Below are positions 1 to 7,591 of a stretch of 44,557 bases of DNA, piece by piece (the first letter of the stretch is position 1; each line of letters opens with the position of its first letter). The position numbers and the translations under genes are program-made. This DNA is from an uncultured Mycoplasmatota bacterium (lineage in GTDB: Bacteria; Bacillota_I; Bacilli_A; RF39; UBA660). The notes beneath the pieces are model-generated. The model made no database searches, had not been told where the DNA came from, and saw nothing but the letters and a program-made list of their open reading frames with translations. The stretch lies in NCBI GenBank assembly GCA_900554615.1, contig USIB01000002.1:1-44557 (forward strand), read 5' to 3'.

Positions 1-64
1 TTCAGTATATTTTTATTTATTTTTATATACATACATATGTCTATATTATAATATAAAAAAGTTT

Positions 65-133
65 ATGAGGAAGACTCCTTTTGGAGGCTTACTCATACCA
101 CGTAAAACATAAACTTGTTTATGGTTGAAGTGG
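65..133 (+). repeat. Paired-hairpin repeat, copy 1
   Basis: Two adjacent hairpins (65-96 and 98-133). The first has stem ATGAG/CTCAT, then AAG-A-CTCC paired with GGAG-G-CTT. The second is closed by CCAC/GTGG, with AA-A-CATAAA against TTTATG-G-TT inside. Both keep an A.G mismatch followed by a C-G pair, the signature of all seven copies in this window. It lies just past the stop codon of the minus-strand gene ending at 163. Confidence 0.75.
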
Positions 134-162
134 CAAAAAGAAAAAACTTAAATAATTAAGTT

Positions 163-609
163 CTATTTCTTTGCTTGTTTTAATGCATTATCTAATGCTT
201 CATATAGAGCATCTATTTTAATAGTACAACCACTTACAGAGTCAGTATAACCATCACTATCTAATTTTACTTTATCTAGTCCTTGATTATCTACAACATT
301 TTTTTCTAAGGCTTCTACTTGAGTATACCATTCTCCTACTTTAGAACCATATTCTACTCCATACATTCCATAAGCATCTCCTAGTTTCTTCTTTGTTGTC
401 TCTACTCCATCTTTAGTATATGTAGTATCTAAGTTTACATCAGTTATTTTACCATTCTTATCTACAGTTACTACTGCTGTTGCTGTATTATTTTGTCCTC
501 CATAACTATCGATAGCGGTACCTGTATATACTCCTTCTTTATATCCCTTAGAACATCCTGATAGTAGTACTAATCCTAATACTGTTACTAAACATAATCT
601 TTTTTTCAT
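163..609 (-). CDS. FMN-binding domain lipoprotein
   Basis: 148 aa. The N-terminus is a lipoprotein signal peptide with lipobox LLSGC (Cys about residue 20), so the protein should be anchored outside the membrane. The rest resembles the FMN_bind domain, as found in flavinylated extracellular electron-transfer proteins such as PplA. Near the C-terminus, DSVSGCTI matches the ApbE-type flavinylation motif D-x-x-S/T-G-A-T/S, with Cys in the usual Ala place; the Thr would carry FMN. The start follows AGGAGG at good spacing. It is monocistronic as far as seen, with a paired-hairpin repeat just after the stop. The electron-transfer role is family inference; no ApbE or NDH-type partner is in the window. 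Confidence 0.75.
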   Translation of the reverse strand: MKKRLCLVTVLGLVLLSGCSKGYKEGVYTGTAIDSYGGQNNTATAVVTVDKNGKITDVNLDTTYTKDGVETTKKKLGDAYGMYGVEYGSKVGEWYTQVEALEKNVVDNQGLDKVKLDSDGYTDSVSGCTIKIDALYEALDNALKQAKK

Positions 610-692
610 CTTATCCTCCTACTCATATATTATAAATTATTTTTGGGGATTTGACTAGAGGTAAAATATTATTTTTTATTTATTTTACACTT

Positions 693-881
693 TTATCTTG
701 TCTTTTTTCTATATTTTTGGTCTAAAGCATACTCTTTTAATTTTCTAAGTGAGTCTACTGTTGGGTGTTTATAGTCTTCTGGTGTTATTCCATAATGCTC
801 TAGTTCATAGTATGGTGGATAGTTTAAGGCTATTATAAATGTTGAAAATGCTCTTCCTATCTCTACACTTGTATTTATCAT
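693..881 (-). CDS. Small uncharacterised protein
   Basis: 62 aa from the ATG at 881, which has a very strong AAAGGAGG seven bases upstream. An in-frame ATG at 929 also has a fair site (GGAGGAG) and would add 16 Lys/Asn-rich residues, so the start is uncertain. The protein has a hydrophobic stretch (AFSTFIIALNYPPYY) and a basic C-terminus ending KYRKKTR. I do not recognise a family. It lies downstream of the SDR/YnbB pair on the same strand and may be the last gene of that operon. Confidence 0.55.
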   Translation of the reverse strand: MINTSVEIGRAFSTFIIALNYPPYYELEHYGITPEDYKHPTVDSLRKLKEYALDQKYRKKTR

Positions 882-969
882 TTTTTTATCCTCCTTTGCT
901 TCATTTATTTTATTCTTTTTATTCTGCATAAATCTCCTCCCATAATTTAATCTTATGCTAGGTATTTTT

Positions 970-2205
970 TTATATGCCTTCTTTTTTATCTAAAAGATGT
1001 TTTATGGCTCTTGTTACTATTATTTTTCCATAACTATAACTTAGGGCTCCCTGCTGGTAGGCTATATATGGACTTCTAAGAGGACCATCACAAGATAGTT
1101 CTATGGAACTTCCTTCGGTAAAACTTCCTGAAGCCATTATTATTTTATCATCATATCCTGGCATTTCTGATGGCATTATTATAGCGTTTGAATCTATTTT
1201 GGAGTTTGATTGGATTCCTCTTACATATTCTATAAGGTCATTTTCTTTTTCAAATATTATATTTTGAACTATATCTACTCTCTCTTCATTGTATTTTGGA
1301 CTTACTTTATATCCTAAATGTTCAAACATATAAGAGGTATATACTGCTGTTTTGATAGCGGCTGCTACTACGCTTGGGGCAAAGTATAATCCTTCTAGTA
1401 TATTTCTATTTTGGTTTAGACTTGGTCCTACTTCTAGGGCTTGTCCAGGTACATTTAGTCTTTCGGCACATAGATTTACTAGGTCTTCTTTTCCTACTAT
1501 ATAACCACCATTAGAGGCTATTCCTCCTCCTAGATTTTTTATTAGTGAGCCTACACAGATATCTGCTCCTACCTCGGTTGGCTCTTTGATACTTACCATT
1601 TCGCAGTAGCAGTTATCTATCATTATGATTACTTCTTTATTTATTTTTCTAATAGTTTTTATTACTTTTTCTATTTTTTCTATACTTATACTCTCTCTTG
1701 TACTATATCCTTTACTTCTTTGTATTTCTATTACTTTGGGTTTGTTATTTTTTAGATAGGCTTCTATTTCTTGGTAATTGAAGTCGTTATTTACAAGGTC
1801 TATTTGGTCGTAATGGATATTATAGGCTTTTAGTGATGATGGATTATCGTTGAAACCTATTACACTATCTAGGGTATCGTATGGTTTTCCACTTATTGAT
1901 AAAAGGGTATCTCCTGGCCTTAATAGGGCGAAGAAGCAAGTTGTAAGAGCGTGTGTTCCAGAGATGAACTGACATCTTACTAAGGCTGACTCGGTTTTGA
2001 ATATGCTGGAATACACTCTTTCTATTTTGTCTCTTCCTATATCGTTATATCCATATCCTGTTGTGGTATTTAAATCTGTTTCATTTATTCCTACTTCTAT
2101 AAAGGCTTCTAGTACTTTGTTACTATTGTATTCTTCTATTATGTCTATCTTTTTATTTATTTCTTCTAGGTCTATTTGACTTTGTTTTTTTAACTCTTCT
2201 AACAT
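970..2205 (-). CDS. YnbB-type PLP enzyme (methionine gamma-lyase family)
   Basis: 411 aa, normal length for the cystathionine-beta/gamma-lyase-like family that includes B. subtilis YnbB, often annotated 'aluminium resistance protein' or 'methionine gamma-lyase'. Visible features are the N-terminal GYGYNDIGRDKIE block, the substrate-side SGTHAL segment, an IMIDNCYCEM strand carrying the PLP-binding Asp, and GSLIKNLGGG with the probable Schiff-base Lys. It is a soluble cytoplasmic enzyme acting on sulfur-containing or related amino acids; the true substrate is unknown. Its ATG lies inside the last codons of the upstream SDR gene, and its GGAGG is formed by the SDR C-terminal codons, so the two are translationally coupled. 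Confidence 0.85.
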   Translation of the reverse strand: MLEELKKQSQIDLEEINKKIDIIEEYNSNKVLEAFIEVGINETDLNTTTGYGYNDIGRDKIERVYSSIFKTESALVRCQFISGTHALTTCFFALLRPGDTLLSISGKPYDTLDSVIGFNDNPSSLKAYNIHYDQIDLVNNDFNYQEIEAYLKNNKPKVIEIQRSKGYSTRESISIEKIEKVIKTIRKINKEVIIMIDNCYCEMVSIKEPTEVGADICVGSLIKNLGGGIASNGGYIVGKEDLVNLCAERLNVPGQALEVGPSLNQNRNILEGLYFAPSVVAAAIKTAVYTSYMFEHLGYKVSPKYNEERVDIVQNIIFEKENDLIEYVRGIQSNSKIDSNAIIMPSEMPGYDDKIIMASGSFTEGSSIELSCDGPLRSPYIAYQQGALSYSYGKIIVTRAIKHLLDKKEGI

Positions 2206-2933
2206 TTTTTTCCTCCATCTATTCTTATTATACTATTATTTATATAACTTGCTTTATCACTTATTAGGAATGATATTAGTTCGGCGACTTCTTCTGGTTT
2301 TCCAAATCTTTTTAATAGTATTTTTTCTTCTTCTTTTTCTTTGAAGTCATTGTCTAGGTTTTGATTCATCTCGGTATCTATCCAGCCTGGGCATACTGTG
2401 TTTACTCTTACATAAGGTGATAGATAGTTTGCTAAGTTATTTGATACGGATATTAGTCCGGCTTTTGATGAGTCATAATCTATGCTCTCTATGTATGGTG
2501 TATCTAGGGCGTTGGTAGAACTTATATTTATTATTACTCCATATTTGTTTTCTTTCATTTTTGTGGCTATTTTTTGACTAAGTAAAAATGGGGCTATTAG
2601 ATTTATGTCTAATATTTTTTTATAATTTTCTTTAGTTTTATCTTCGAAAGTTGTATCTATTGCGATTCCTGCATTATTTATTAGGATATCTATTTTTGGA
2701 TATTTTTGATAGATTTCTTCTAGCATTTTATCTATTTCTTCCTCTTTGGATAAATCACATTGTACCACTAGCGGGATACTATTTGTTTCTTTTGTTATTT
2801 TTTCTTTTAGGTTATTTACTCTATCTTTTCCTTTATTATAATGTAATATTACTTCGTAGTCTTTGGATAGAAGTTCTGCTACTGAAGCGCCAATTCCACT
2901 TGATGAACCTGTTATTAATACTACTTTTTTCAT
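2199..2933 (-). CDS. Short-chain dehydrogenase/reductase (FabG-like)
   Basis: 244 aa classical SDR. It has the NAD(P) glycine motif TGSSSGIG at residues 8-15, NNAG near 88, a catalytic Ser block (IINISSTNA), the catalytic YDSSK (Tyr-x-x-x-Lys) and the late PGWIDTEM motif. The closest functional guess is 3-oxoacyl-ACP reductase or a related carbonyl reductase, but no other fatty-acid genes are nearby, so the substrate is open. It overlaps the YnbB gene by 7 bp and is the first gene of this operon. The start has AGAGGG upstream. It is divergent from tRNA-His. Confidence 0.85.
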   Translation of the reverse strand: MKKVVLITGSSSGIGASVAELLSKDYEVILHYNKGKDRVNNLKEKITKETNSIPLVVQCDLSKEEEIDKMLEEIYQKYPKIDILINNAGIAIDTTFEDKTKENYKKILDINLIAPFLLSQKIATKMKENKYGVIINISSTNALDTPYIESIDYDSSKAGLISVSNNLANYLSPYVRVNTVCPGWIDTEMNQNLDNDFKEKEEEKILLKRFGKPEEVAELISFLISDKASYINNSIIRIDGGKKC

Positions 2934-2993
2934 ACTTTCCCTCTTTCTTCTTTGGTATTATATCACATTTTGTATTTTTTTTAAAGAAAATAC

Positions 2994-3022
2994 TTGTCAA
3001 ATGATAAAAAATATGTTATTAT
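2994..3022 (+). promoter_or_regulatory. Sigma-A promoter of tRNA-His
   Basis: -35 TTGTCA (2994-2999), 17-bp spacer, -10 TATTAT (3017-3022), ending 14 bases before the tRNA 5' end. Confidence 0.7.
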
Positions 3023-3035
3023 ATGTATTGTCTAT

Positions 3036-3112
3036 GGCGGAATTGGTGAAGGGGTTAACACGGTGGATTGTGGTTCCATTATGCGTGGGTTCGAGTCCCA
3101 CATTCCGTCCCA
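3036..3112 (+). tRNA. tRNA-His (GTG)
   Basis: A full cloverleaf with CCA encoded at 3110-3112. The anticodon loop reads TTGTGGT with anticodon GTG. The extra 5' G(-1) at 3036 faces C73 at 3109, the identity pair for HisRS. The acceptor stem is GCGGAAT/ATTCCGT with a G-U at the end, and the T arm is GTGGG-TTCGAGT-CCCAC. It is a single tRNA with its own promoter and terminator. Confidence 0.97.
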
Positions 3113-3132
3113 GATATATGTATTTTAGCATG

Positions 3133-3168
3133 ACCAACTCAACTTCACATGGGTTGGTTTTCCTTTTT
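3133..3168 (+). terminator. Rho-independent terminator after tRNA-His
   Basis: Stem ACCAAC/GTTGGT (3133-3138 and 3153-3158), followed by a T-rich run. Confidence 0.75.
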
Positions 3169-3221
3169 ATTTAAAATTACTATGGCTTATCGTGGTAGTT
3201 TTTTTATTTTATATTGTTATA

Positions 3222-3250
3222 AAAGACTTGGAATAATTATCCAAGTCTTT
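3222..3250 (-). terminator. Terminator of the rpsU-yqeY unit
   Basis: Perfect 10-bp stem AAAGACTTGG/CCAAGTCTTT that contains the yqeY stop region, with T-rich sequence on both sides, so it may also work on the plus strand. Confidence 0.8.
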
Positions 3251-3680
3251 CTTTTACTAATTTGTTTACTAAGGACATATCTGCTTTTCCTTTTACAAGT
3301 GGAGAGATTGTTTTCATTAGTAATCCCATATCTTTTGGTGATGATGGCTTTACTTCTTCAAATGCTTTATCTATTATTTCATTTAACTCTTCCTCTGTTA
3401 ATTGTTTTGGCATATATGTATTTAGTATTTCTATTTCTTTTTCATTTTGTTCTACTAAATCACTTCTACCAGCAGCAGCAAACTCTTTTATGGAATCTTT
3501 TCTCATTTTTATTTGTTTTGAGATTACCATAATTACATCTTCATCTGTTAATTCTTCTCTTGGATTTGGTTTTGCTAATTGCATAGCACCCTTTATCATT
3601 CTGATAACTCCAAGACGAAAACTATCTTTATTTTTCATTGCTTCTTTTAAGTCGTTATTTATTTTTTCTGATAGTGGCAT
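3237..3680 (-). CDS. yqeY: GatB/YqeY domain protein
   Basis: 147 aa, the usual length of free-standing YqeY, a helical protein related to the tail domain of the GatB amidotransferase subunit that contacts tRNA. Typical features are the N-terminal basic helix (KINNDLKEAMKNKD), LRMIK-like RLGVIRMIKGA, the NEKEIEILNTYMPKQL block and the C-terminal MGLLMKT..KGKADMSLVNKLVKE. It starts after AAAGGAGG and lies 15 bp downstream of rpsU, the conserved rpsU-yqeY order of Firmicutes. The stop lies inside a terminator stem, so this is the last gene. The biochemical role is not firmly known. Confidence 0.93.
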   Translation of the reverse strand: MPLSEKINNDLKEAMKNKDSFRLGVIRMIKGAMQLAKPNPREELTDEDVIMVISKQIKMRKDSIKEFAAAGRSDLVEQNEKEIEILNTYMPKQLTEEELNEIIDKAFEEVKPSSPKDMGLLMKTISPLVKGKADMSLVNKLVKERLG

Positions 3681-3694
3681 TACGATGACCTCCT

Positions 3695-3904
3695 TTAGTA
3701 ATTTCTTTTATTTTTTTTACGAGAGTTTATTGTGTTTTTTTTCTTCTCTTCTTTTAACCTTACCCCTGGTTTTTTGTAGCCCTCTGCTCTTTCTTTAGCC
3801 TTAGAGAGATTTCCGTTACGTGCAACTTGTGTCTTGAATCTTCTTAATGCAAACTCTACATCATTATTCTTTACGTTAACGGTTACTTTAGTACCTGCTG
3901 ACAT
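3695..3904 (-). CDS. rpsU: 30S ribosomal protein S21
   Basis: 69 aa. The N-terminus (TKVTVNVKNNDVEFALRRFK) and the Arg/Lys-rich helical C-terminus match S21, a small-subunit protein near the anti-Shine-Dalgarno end of 16S rRNA. The C-terminus is a little longer than usual and very basic. It starts after GGAAGGAGGG. It is co-transcribed with yqeY, whose start is 15 bp downstream. The upstream region to 4009 holds a likely promoter (TATAAT on the minus strand near 3940). Confidence 0.96.
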   Translation of the reverse strand: MSAGTKVTVNVKNNDVEFALRRFKTQVARNGNLSKAKERAEGYKKPGVRLKEEKKKNTINSRKKNKRNY

Positions 3905-4008
3905 TCTATCCCTCCTTCCGCTTTTTCATTAAGATTATATCATTATTTGTTATATTTTACAAGCAGTAAAGGATATTTTTTTGATAAAATGTGACTTTTT
4001 TTGCTATT

Positions 4009-4145
4009 TGGAGCAGAAAGGGCTACCACTCTACATAGTGGATGGGATTGTTTCTAACCTTTATATAGGGGATTTTCTGCTTCCTAGAGGATTAACCTCG
4101 TCCACAGACTTAACTTCCGACTGGCATGGCCGTACCTTTTTATTT
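4009..4145 (+). ncRNA. Candidate structured RNA (unassigned)
   Basis: Gene-free and clearly richer in G/C than its flanks. On the plus strand GGAGCAGAAA near 4009 can pair with TTTCTGC-TTCC near 4074-4084. Inside, CCACT-loop-AGTGG forms a hairpin, and after it GAGG-ATTAA-CCTC forms another. The segment ends GGCATGGCC-GTACC followed by a T-rich run. A plausible promoter (TTGATA, 17 bp, CTATTT) lies just upstream. I could not match it to 6S, SRP, tmRNA, RNase P, 5S or a riboswitch that I know. The strand is chosen from the T-run and is uncertain. Confidence 0.35.
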
Positions 4146-4151
4146 TATTAT

Positions 4152-4325
4152 TTATCTTTGTATATCACACATTTTGTTCTCTGCTTTTCTTCTTATATAA
4201 TTTCCTAGAGACTCTCCTATCGAAAATATTACTTCAATTGTCTTGTAAATAGCGGTAAGCATTCCTGATGTTATTGAGTCTCCTCCACTTACATTTTGCA
4301 TTTCTTCATTTTTTAACTCTTTCAT
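4152..4325 (-). CDS. Bacteriocin-like precursor peptide 2 (double-glycine leader)
   Basis: 57 aa. The first 15 residues, MKELKNEEMQNVSGG, form a classic double-glycine leader: hydrophobic positions at 4, 9 and 12, and GG at 14-15. It is nearly the same as the leader of the gene just upstream. The predicted mature peptide (residues 16-57) contains an amphipathic helix with GESLG (a GxxxG motif), then a basic tail with one Cys. AAAGGAG precedes the ATG. It is the last gene of the exporter operon. The partner-peptide role is inferred from class IIb (two-peptide) bacteriocins. I see no lanthipeptide-type modification enzyme and no obvious immunity gene. Confidence 0.75.
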   Translation of the reverse strand: MKELKNEEMQNVSGGDSITSGMLTAIYKTIEVIFSIGESLGNYIRRKAENKMCDIQR

Positions 4326-4340
4326 TATGTTCTCCTTTCT

Positions 4341-4481
4341 TTAACTACATTTTTTAGGATTTGAATAGCCATATAATAATCCTGAAATGAAGGCTATAAC
4401 TGCACTTATTACTCCTCCTAGAACTACTGTATTAACTCCTCCATTTATTTCTTTCATTTCTTCTGTTTTTAATTCTCTCAT
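4341..4481 (-). CDS. Bacteriocin-like precursor peptide 1 (double-glycine leader)
   Basis: 46 aa. The leader is MRELKTEEMKEINGG (GG at 14-15). The mature part (residues 16-46) is small, hydrophobic and Gly-rich (VLGGVISAVIAFISGLLYG, including a GxxxG at GLLYG), then a polar tail ending NPKKCS. That is the shape of a membrane-active class II bacteriocin subunit. The start codon lies 5 bp after the stop of the accessory gene, with AAGGAAG overlapping that stop, and peptide 2 begins 15 bp after this stop. The leader should be removed by the C39 domain of the exporter upstream in the same operon. Confidence 0.8.
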   Translation of the reverse strand: MRELKTEEMKEINGGVNTVVLGGVISAVIAFISGLLYGYSNPKKCS

Positions 4482-4485
4482 TTTT

Positions 4486-4911
4486 TCACTTCCTTAATAT
4501 ATATTTTATTATTTTTTTATTTTCTTTTATTAGCCTTAAATCTAATGTTAAATTATTATACTTATATTTATTTGGAAGATTTAATTCTAATATTATTATT
4601 TGATATGTTCTTTTATTATCTGTAATATATTTTCTATCTATTTCCTTTATTTTATATTTATATTCTTCTTTATCTATTATAATAGTATCATTTTTGGTTA
4701 TATATTTTATATCCTCTAGGGGGACAATTATTTTTATAGAGTAGTCTTCTTCGGATAATACTATTCCTCTTACTTTGTAATATATTTTATAATTAAATAG
4801 TATAGCAAATGTAATTAGGGAAAGTATTGTTATTATTATTATCATTATATAAATATATACATAGTATTTTATTTTTCTTTCTAGTATTATTTCTACATCT
4901 ATATGATTCAT
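4486..4911 (-). CDS. Short HlyD-like bacteriocin export accessory protein
   Basis: 141 aa. It has a basic N-terminus, one strong membrane helix at about residues 17-40 and an extracellular beta-rich part (RGIVLSEEDYSIKIIVPLED) that looks like the barrel of membrane-fusion accessory proteins such as those of class II bacteriocin exporters. It is much shorter than typical HlyD/ComB-type accessories (400 aa or more) because the long coiled coil is missing. The ATG overlaps the exporter stop (ATGA), so translation is coupled, and the two precursor peptides follow. The role is inferred from position and topology; the sequence alone is weak. Confidence 0.6.
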   Translation of the reverse strand: MNHIDVEIILERKIKYYVYIYIMIIIITILSLITFAILFNYKIYYKVRGIVLSEEDYSIKIIVPLEDIKYITKNDTIIIDKEEYKYKIKEIDRKYITDNKRTYQIIILELNLPNKYKYNNLTLDLRLIKENKKIIKYILRK

Positions 4912-6989
4912 TTATTTACCTCCTCTAGAGAGTATACTTCTCCATCTTCTATTTTTATTATTCTATTATATAGGTCATTATTATCTCTTCGATGAGATAC
5001 TATTATGAATGTTTTATTATGAAAATATGTGAATATATCTTGTAATATTTCTCTTTCTAATTTTATATCTATTTGATTTAGGCCTTCGTCTATCATTATT
5101 ATTTTACTACTCTTTAGTAATCCTCTTGCTAGTATTATTCTTTGTCTTTGTCCTCCACTTATATTTATTCCATTTTCTTCGATTAAATAGTCATATCCTA
5201 ATGCATTATCTTTTACGATATCATCTATATGAAGTATTTTACATATATTTAAGTAATCTATTTCACTTATATCTCTATTTAATAGGATATTATTTCTTAT
5301 GGTATCATTAAATAGTTGTTCATTCTGGGATATATATGTTATGTTTTTTCTTATATCTGATAGGCTATAATCGTTTATATCATAATTATTTATATATATT
5401 GTTTTTCTGTCCGCCTCTAAATATTTATATAATAATTTTAATATAGTTGATTTTCCTGAGCCAGAAGAACCTAGTAATAATACTCTATCTTTATCTTTAA
5501 TAAATAAATTTATATCTTTTAAGATTATATTTTTATTATTATAAGTATACTTTAGATTGGTTATTTTTATATTTCCATTTATTTCTAATATTTCTTTTTC
5601 GTTTATTTTTTCTTGGGATACTTCTAATAAATTATTTGCCCTTGTTATACTACTTTTTACATAATGATAATCATAAATTATATCTATTATATTTCTAACT
5701 GGATATATTAAATAGTTTGTCATAAAACTTATTGTTATATAGTCTCCTACTGTCATACTATTATTCATTATTTCTTTTAATATATAGAAGTTTATTAGTA
5801 GTATAGAAATATCCATTATATAATCTTTTAATAATACTATGATGTTATTTTGTTTATCTATATGATATTTTGTATTTAAAAGAGATGTATAATCTTTTGT
5901 AAACTTATATATTATCTTATCTTCTATATTTAATCCTTTTATGGCCTCAAAGTTATTTACGGCTTCTATTATATTTTTGTTGGTTTGGGCTACCTCTTCT
6001 TGAACTTTAACTGTTTGATATTTTATTTTTTTATTAAAGATTATTATTATTAAAAGGTATAATAAGTCTACTAGTAAATAGATATTTAATATTTGTTTAT
6101 TTATATTAGATATCACTATTATTGCCGCTACTAAAAGTAGTAAGTCTAATAATATGGTTACTATTAGTTTTGAAATAAATGTTTTTATGTTGGATAAATC
6201 GTTTATTCTTGATAATACTTCTGAAGATGTTCTATTTTTATAGTAATTATAGGGAAGTAAAATTACTTTAGTGAATGCTGTTAGAAGGATTTTTATATCT
6301 AGTTTTTGATTTAAATAGATTAAGAGATGATTTCTAATGTAATTTGTTATATTTTTTATTATTAACAAAATGAAGAATGCTATTGTTATTACTATTAGAT
6401 TATTTATCTCTGTATCTATTACTTTATCTAATATTATTTGTGAATAAAGACTAATTAAGCAAGATAGTAATGTTACTATTATGGATAGGATTATTATGAA
6501 GATTATTATTTTTTTATTGCTTGTTAATACTTTTATTATCTCTTTATTTAGACATTTGGTATTTTTATAATCTGGTAATATTCCTACTTTTTCTAATATC
6601 ATTATATAGCCTGTCCATATATTATTAAAGTCAAAGATATCCATTATTACTTTTCCTATTGCTGGGTCCATTATTAGTAGTTTATTATTATTTACTTTAT
6701 AGACTACGATAAAATGCATACTACTATTTTTGCTTACTTGACATATAAATGGTGAAGTTATTTCTTTTATTTTTTCTATTTCTTCTACCTTATAACTTTT
6801 GGCTATTAGTCCGATTTGATTAGAGGCTTCTTTGATATTATAGAATGTTGTTCCCTCTTTAGTTGTTTTTGTCATATCTATTATTTTTTCTTTAGATATG
6901 TTTCCTCCGTAGTAGCGGACTACTGATAAAAGACAAGATGCTCCGCAGTCTTTATTTCCTTCTTGTAAGACTATTAAACTTTTTTTCAT
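4908..6989 (-). CDS. Peptidase-containing ABC exporter (C39, bacteriocin processing)
   Basis: 693 aa, the normal length for a PCAT. The N-terminal C39 peptidase has Cys15 (KDCGASC), His92 (SMHF) and Asp108 (MDPAIG), so the triad is complete. About six membrane helices follow at roughly 155-430. The ATPase domain has Walker A GSSGSGKST near 500, signature ISGGQRQR near 610, Walker B IIMIDEGLN and the switch His in IIVSHRR. It should cleave double-glycine leaders in the cytoplasm and export the peptides encoded at 4341-4481 and 4152-4325. The Walker B region reads DEGLNQID where many exporters have DEATSALD. It follows a 47-aa gene by 30 bp. Confidence 0.93.
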   Translation of the reverse strand: MKKSLIVLQEGNKDCGASCLLSVVRYYGGNISKEKIIDMTKTTKEGTTFYNIKEASNQIGLIAKSYKVEEIEKIKEITSPFICQVSKNSSMHFIVVYKVNNNKLLIMDPAIGKVIMDIFDFNNIWTGYIMILEKVGILPDYKNTKCLNKEIIKVLTSNKKIIIFIIILSIIVTLLSCLISLYSQIILDKVIDTEINNLIVITIAFFILLIIKNITNYIRNHLLIYLNQKLDIKILLTAFTKVILLPYNYYKNRTSSEVLSRINDLSNIKTFISKLIVTILLDLLLLVAAIIVISNINKQILNIYLLVDLLYLLIIIIFNKKIKYQTVKVQEEVAQTNKNIIEAVNNFEAIKGLNIEDKIIYKFTKDYTSLLNTKYHIDKQNNIIVLLKDYIMDISILLINFYILKEIMNNSMTVGDYITISFMTNYLIYPVRNIIDIIYDYHYVKSSITRANNLLEVSQEKINEKEILEINGNIKITNLKYTYNNKNIILKDINLFIKDKDRVLLLGSSGSGKSTILKLLYKYLEADRKTIYINNYDINDYSLSDIRKNITYISQNEQLFNDTIRNNILLNRDISEIDYLNICKILHIDDIVKDNALGYDYLIEENGINISGGQRQRIILARGLLKSSKIIMIDEGLNQIDIKLEREILQDIFTYFHNKTFIIVSHRRDNNDLYNRIIKIEDGEVYSLEEVNK

Positions 6990-7019
6990 TTTACCTCCTC
7001 TTATTATTTTTTCTTATAT

Positions 7020-7163
7020 TTATCTTTTGGTTGTTAGTTCATTTAGTAGGTCCATTAGACAACACTTGCAATTTTCTCCTTGTTCTTCTGTTTCTTCTTG
7101 CTCATCTTTTTTCTCTTCTAGTTCTTTTGCTAATTCTTTTTCAATGAATATTGTTAAATACAT
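7020..7163 (-). CDS. Small acidic Cys-containing peptide, first gene of the bacteriocin operon
   Basis: 47 aa. The ATG has AAAGGAAG at good spacing. A hydrophobic start (MYLTIFIEKELAKELEE) is followed by a Glu/Gln-rich stretch and then GENCKCCLMDLLNELTTKR. There is no double-glycine leader. I do not recognise it. It could be a regulator, an immunity factor or a third secreted peptide; its place directly ahead of the exporter ties it to this system. Codon use is like that of its neighbours. Confidence 0.55.
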   Translation of the reverse strand: MYLTIFIEKELAKELEEKKDEQEETEEQGENCKCCLMDLLNELTTKR

Positions 7164-7591
7164 TTTTTCACTTCCTTTCTTTTTGTTTTTTTATTGATAG
7201 ACACTTCGTCCCGTGCGCCTCACCTCCTTCATATATTAAATACTCCAATTTTTTCGTGTTTTGCCAAAATTACGATAATTTGTTTAAAAAAGTTGAAAAA
7301 GCATACAAAAAACGAACGTAAAATTAACTTCTAGTTAATAATTTGACTCATTTTTGACTATTTTGAGTTATCCACAGGGGGCCTAGAAAAACATGTTTTG
7401 AGGGATGTACCTATTTTATTGGTAAGATTATTACCTAAAATGTATATTTTATACCAATACTAAAAAGTGCAAATAGTAACCTCTATTTACCATCTTACAA
7501 AACTTTTTTATAAAAATATACTTAGATTTCACTGGAAACATAAACCCATTTATGATTGAAATAGATAAGAAAATGTTAAGAAAATAAATTA
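7164..7591. other. Upstream region of the bacteriocin operon, no full gene
   Basis: On the minus strand there is a 13-codon ORF (7191-7232), preceded by TTGGAG and containing an internal AAGGAGG. Its region is oddly GC-rich (GAGGCGCACGGGACGAAG), so it could be a leader peptide. Further upstream are a perfect 6+6 inverted repeat TTAACT-TCT-AGTTAA (7324-7338) and three TTTGACT/TTTGAGT direct repeats at 7342, 7353 and 7362, which look like a regulator site. A lone TTATCCACA is at 7368. A degenerate half of the paired-hairpin repeat (ACATAAAC..TTTATGATTGAA) lies at about 7530-7560. Confidence 0.4.

Noticed and set aside
4009..4145. 5S rRNA similarity (GGAAGTTAAG on the minus strand)
   Set aside because: Only this short string matches; helix I and the other conserved 5S blocks are missing.
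7368..7376. Perfect DnaA box TTATCCACA upstream of the bacteriocin operon
   Set aside because: Only one box, with no cluster, no AT-rich unwinding repeats and no dnaA/dnaN nearby; not enough for an origin.
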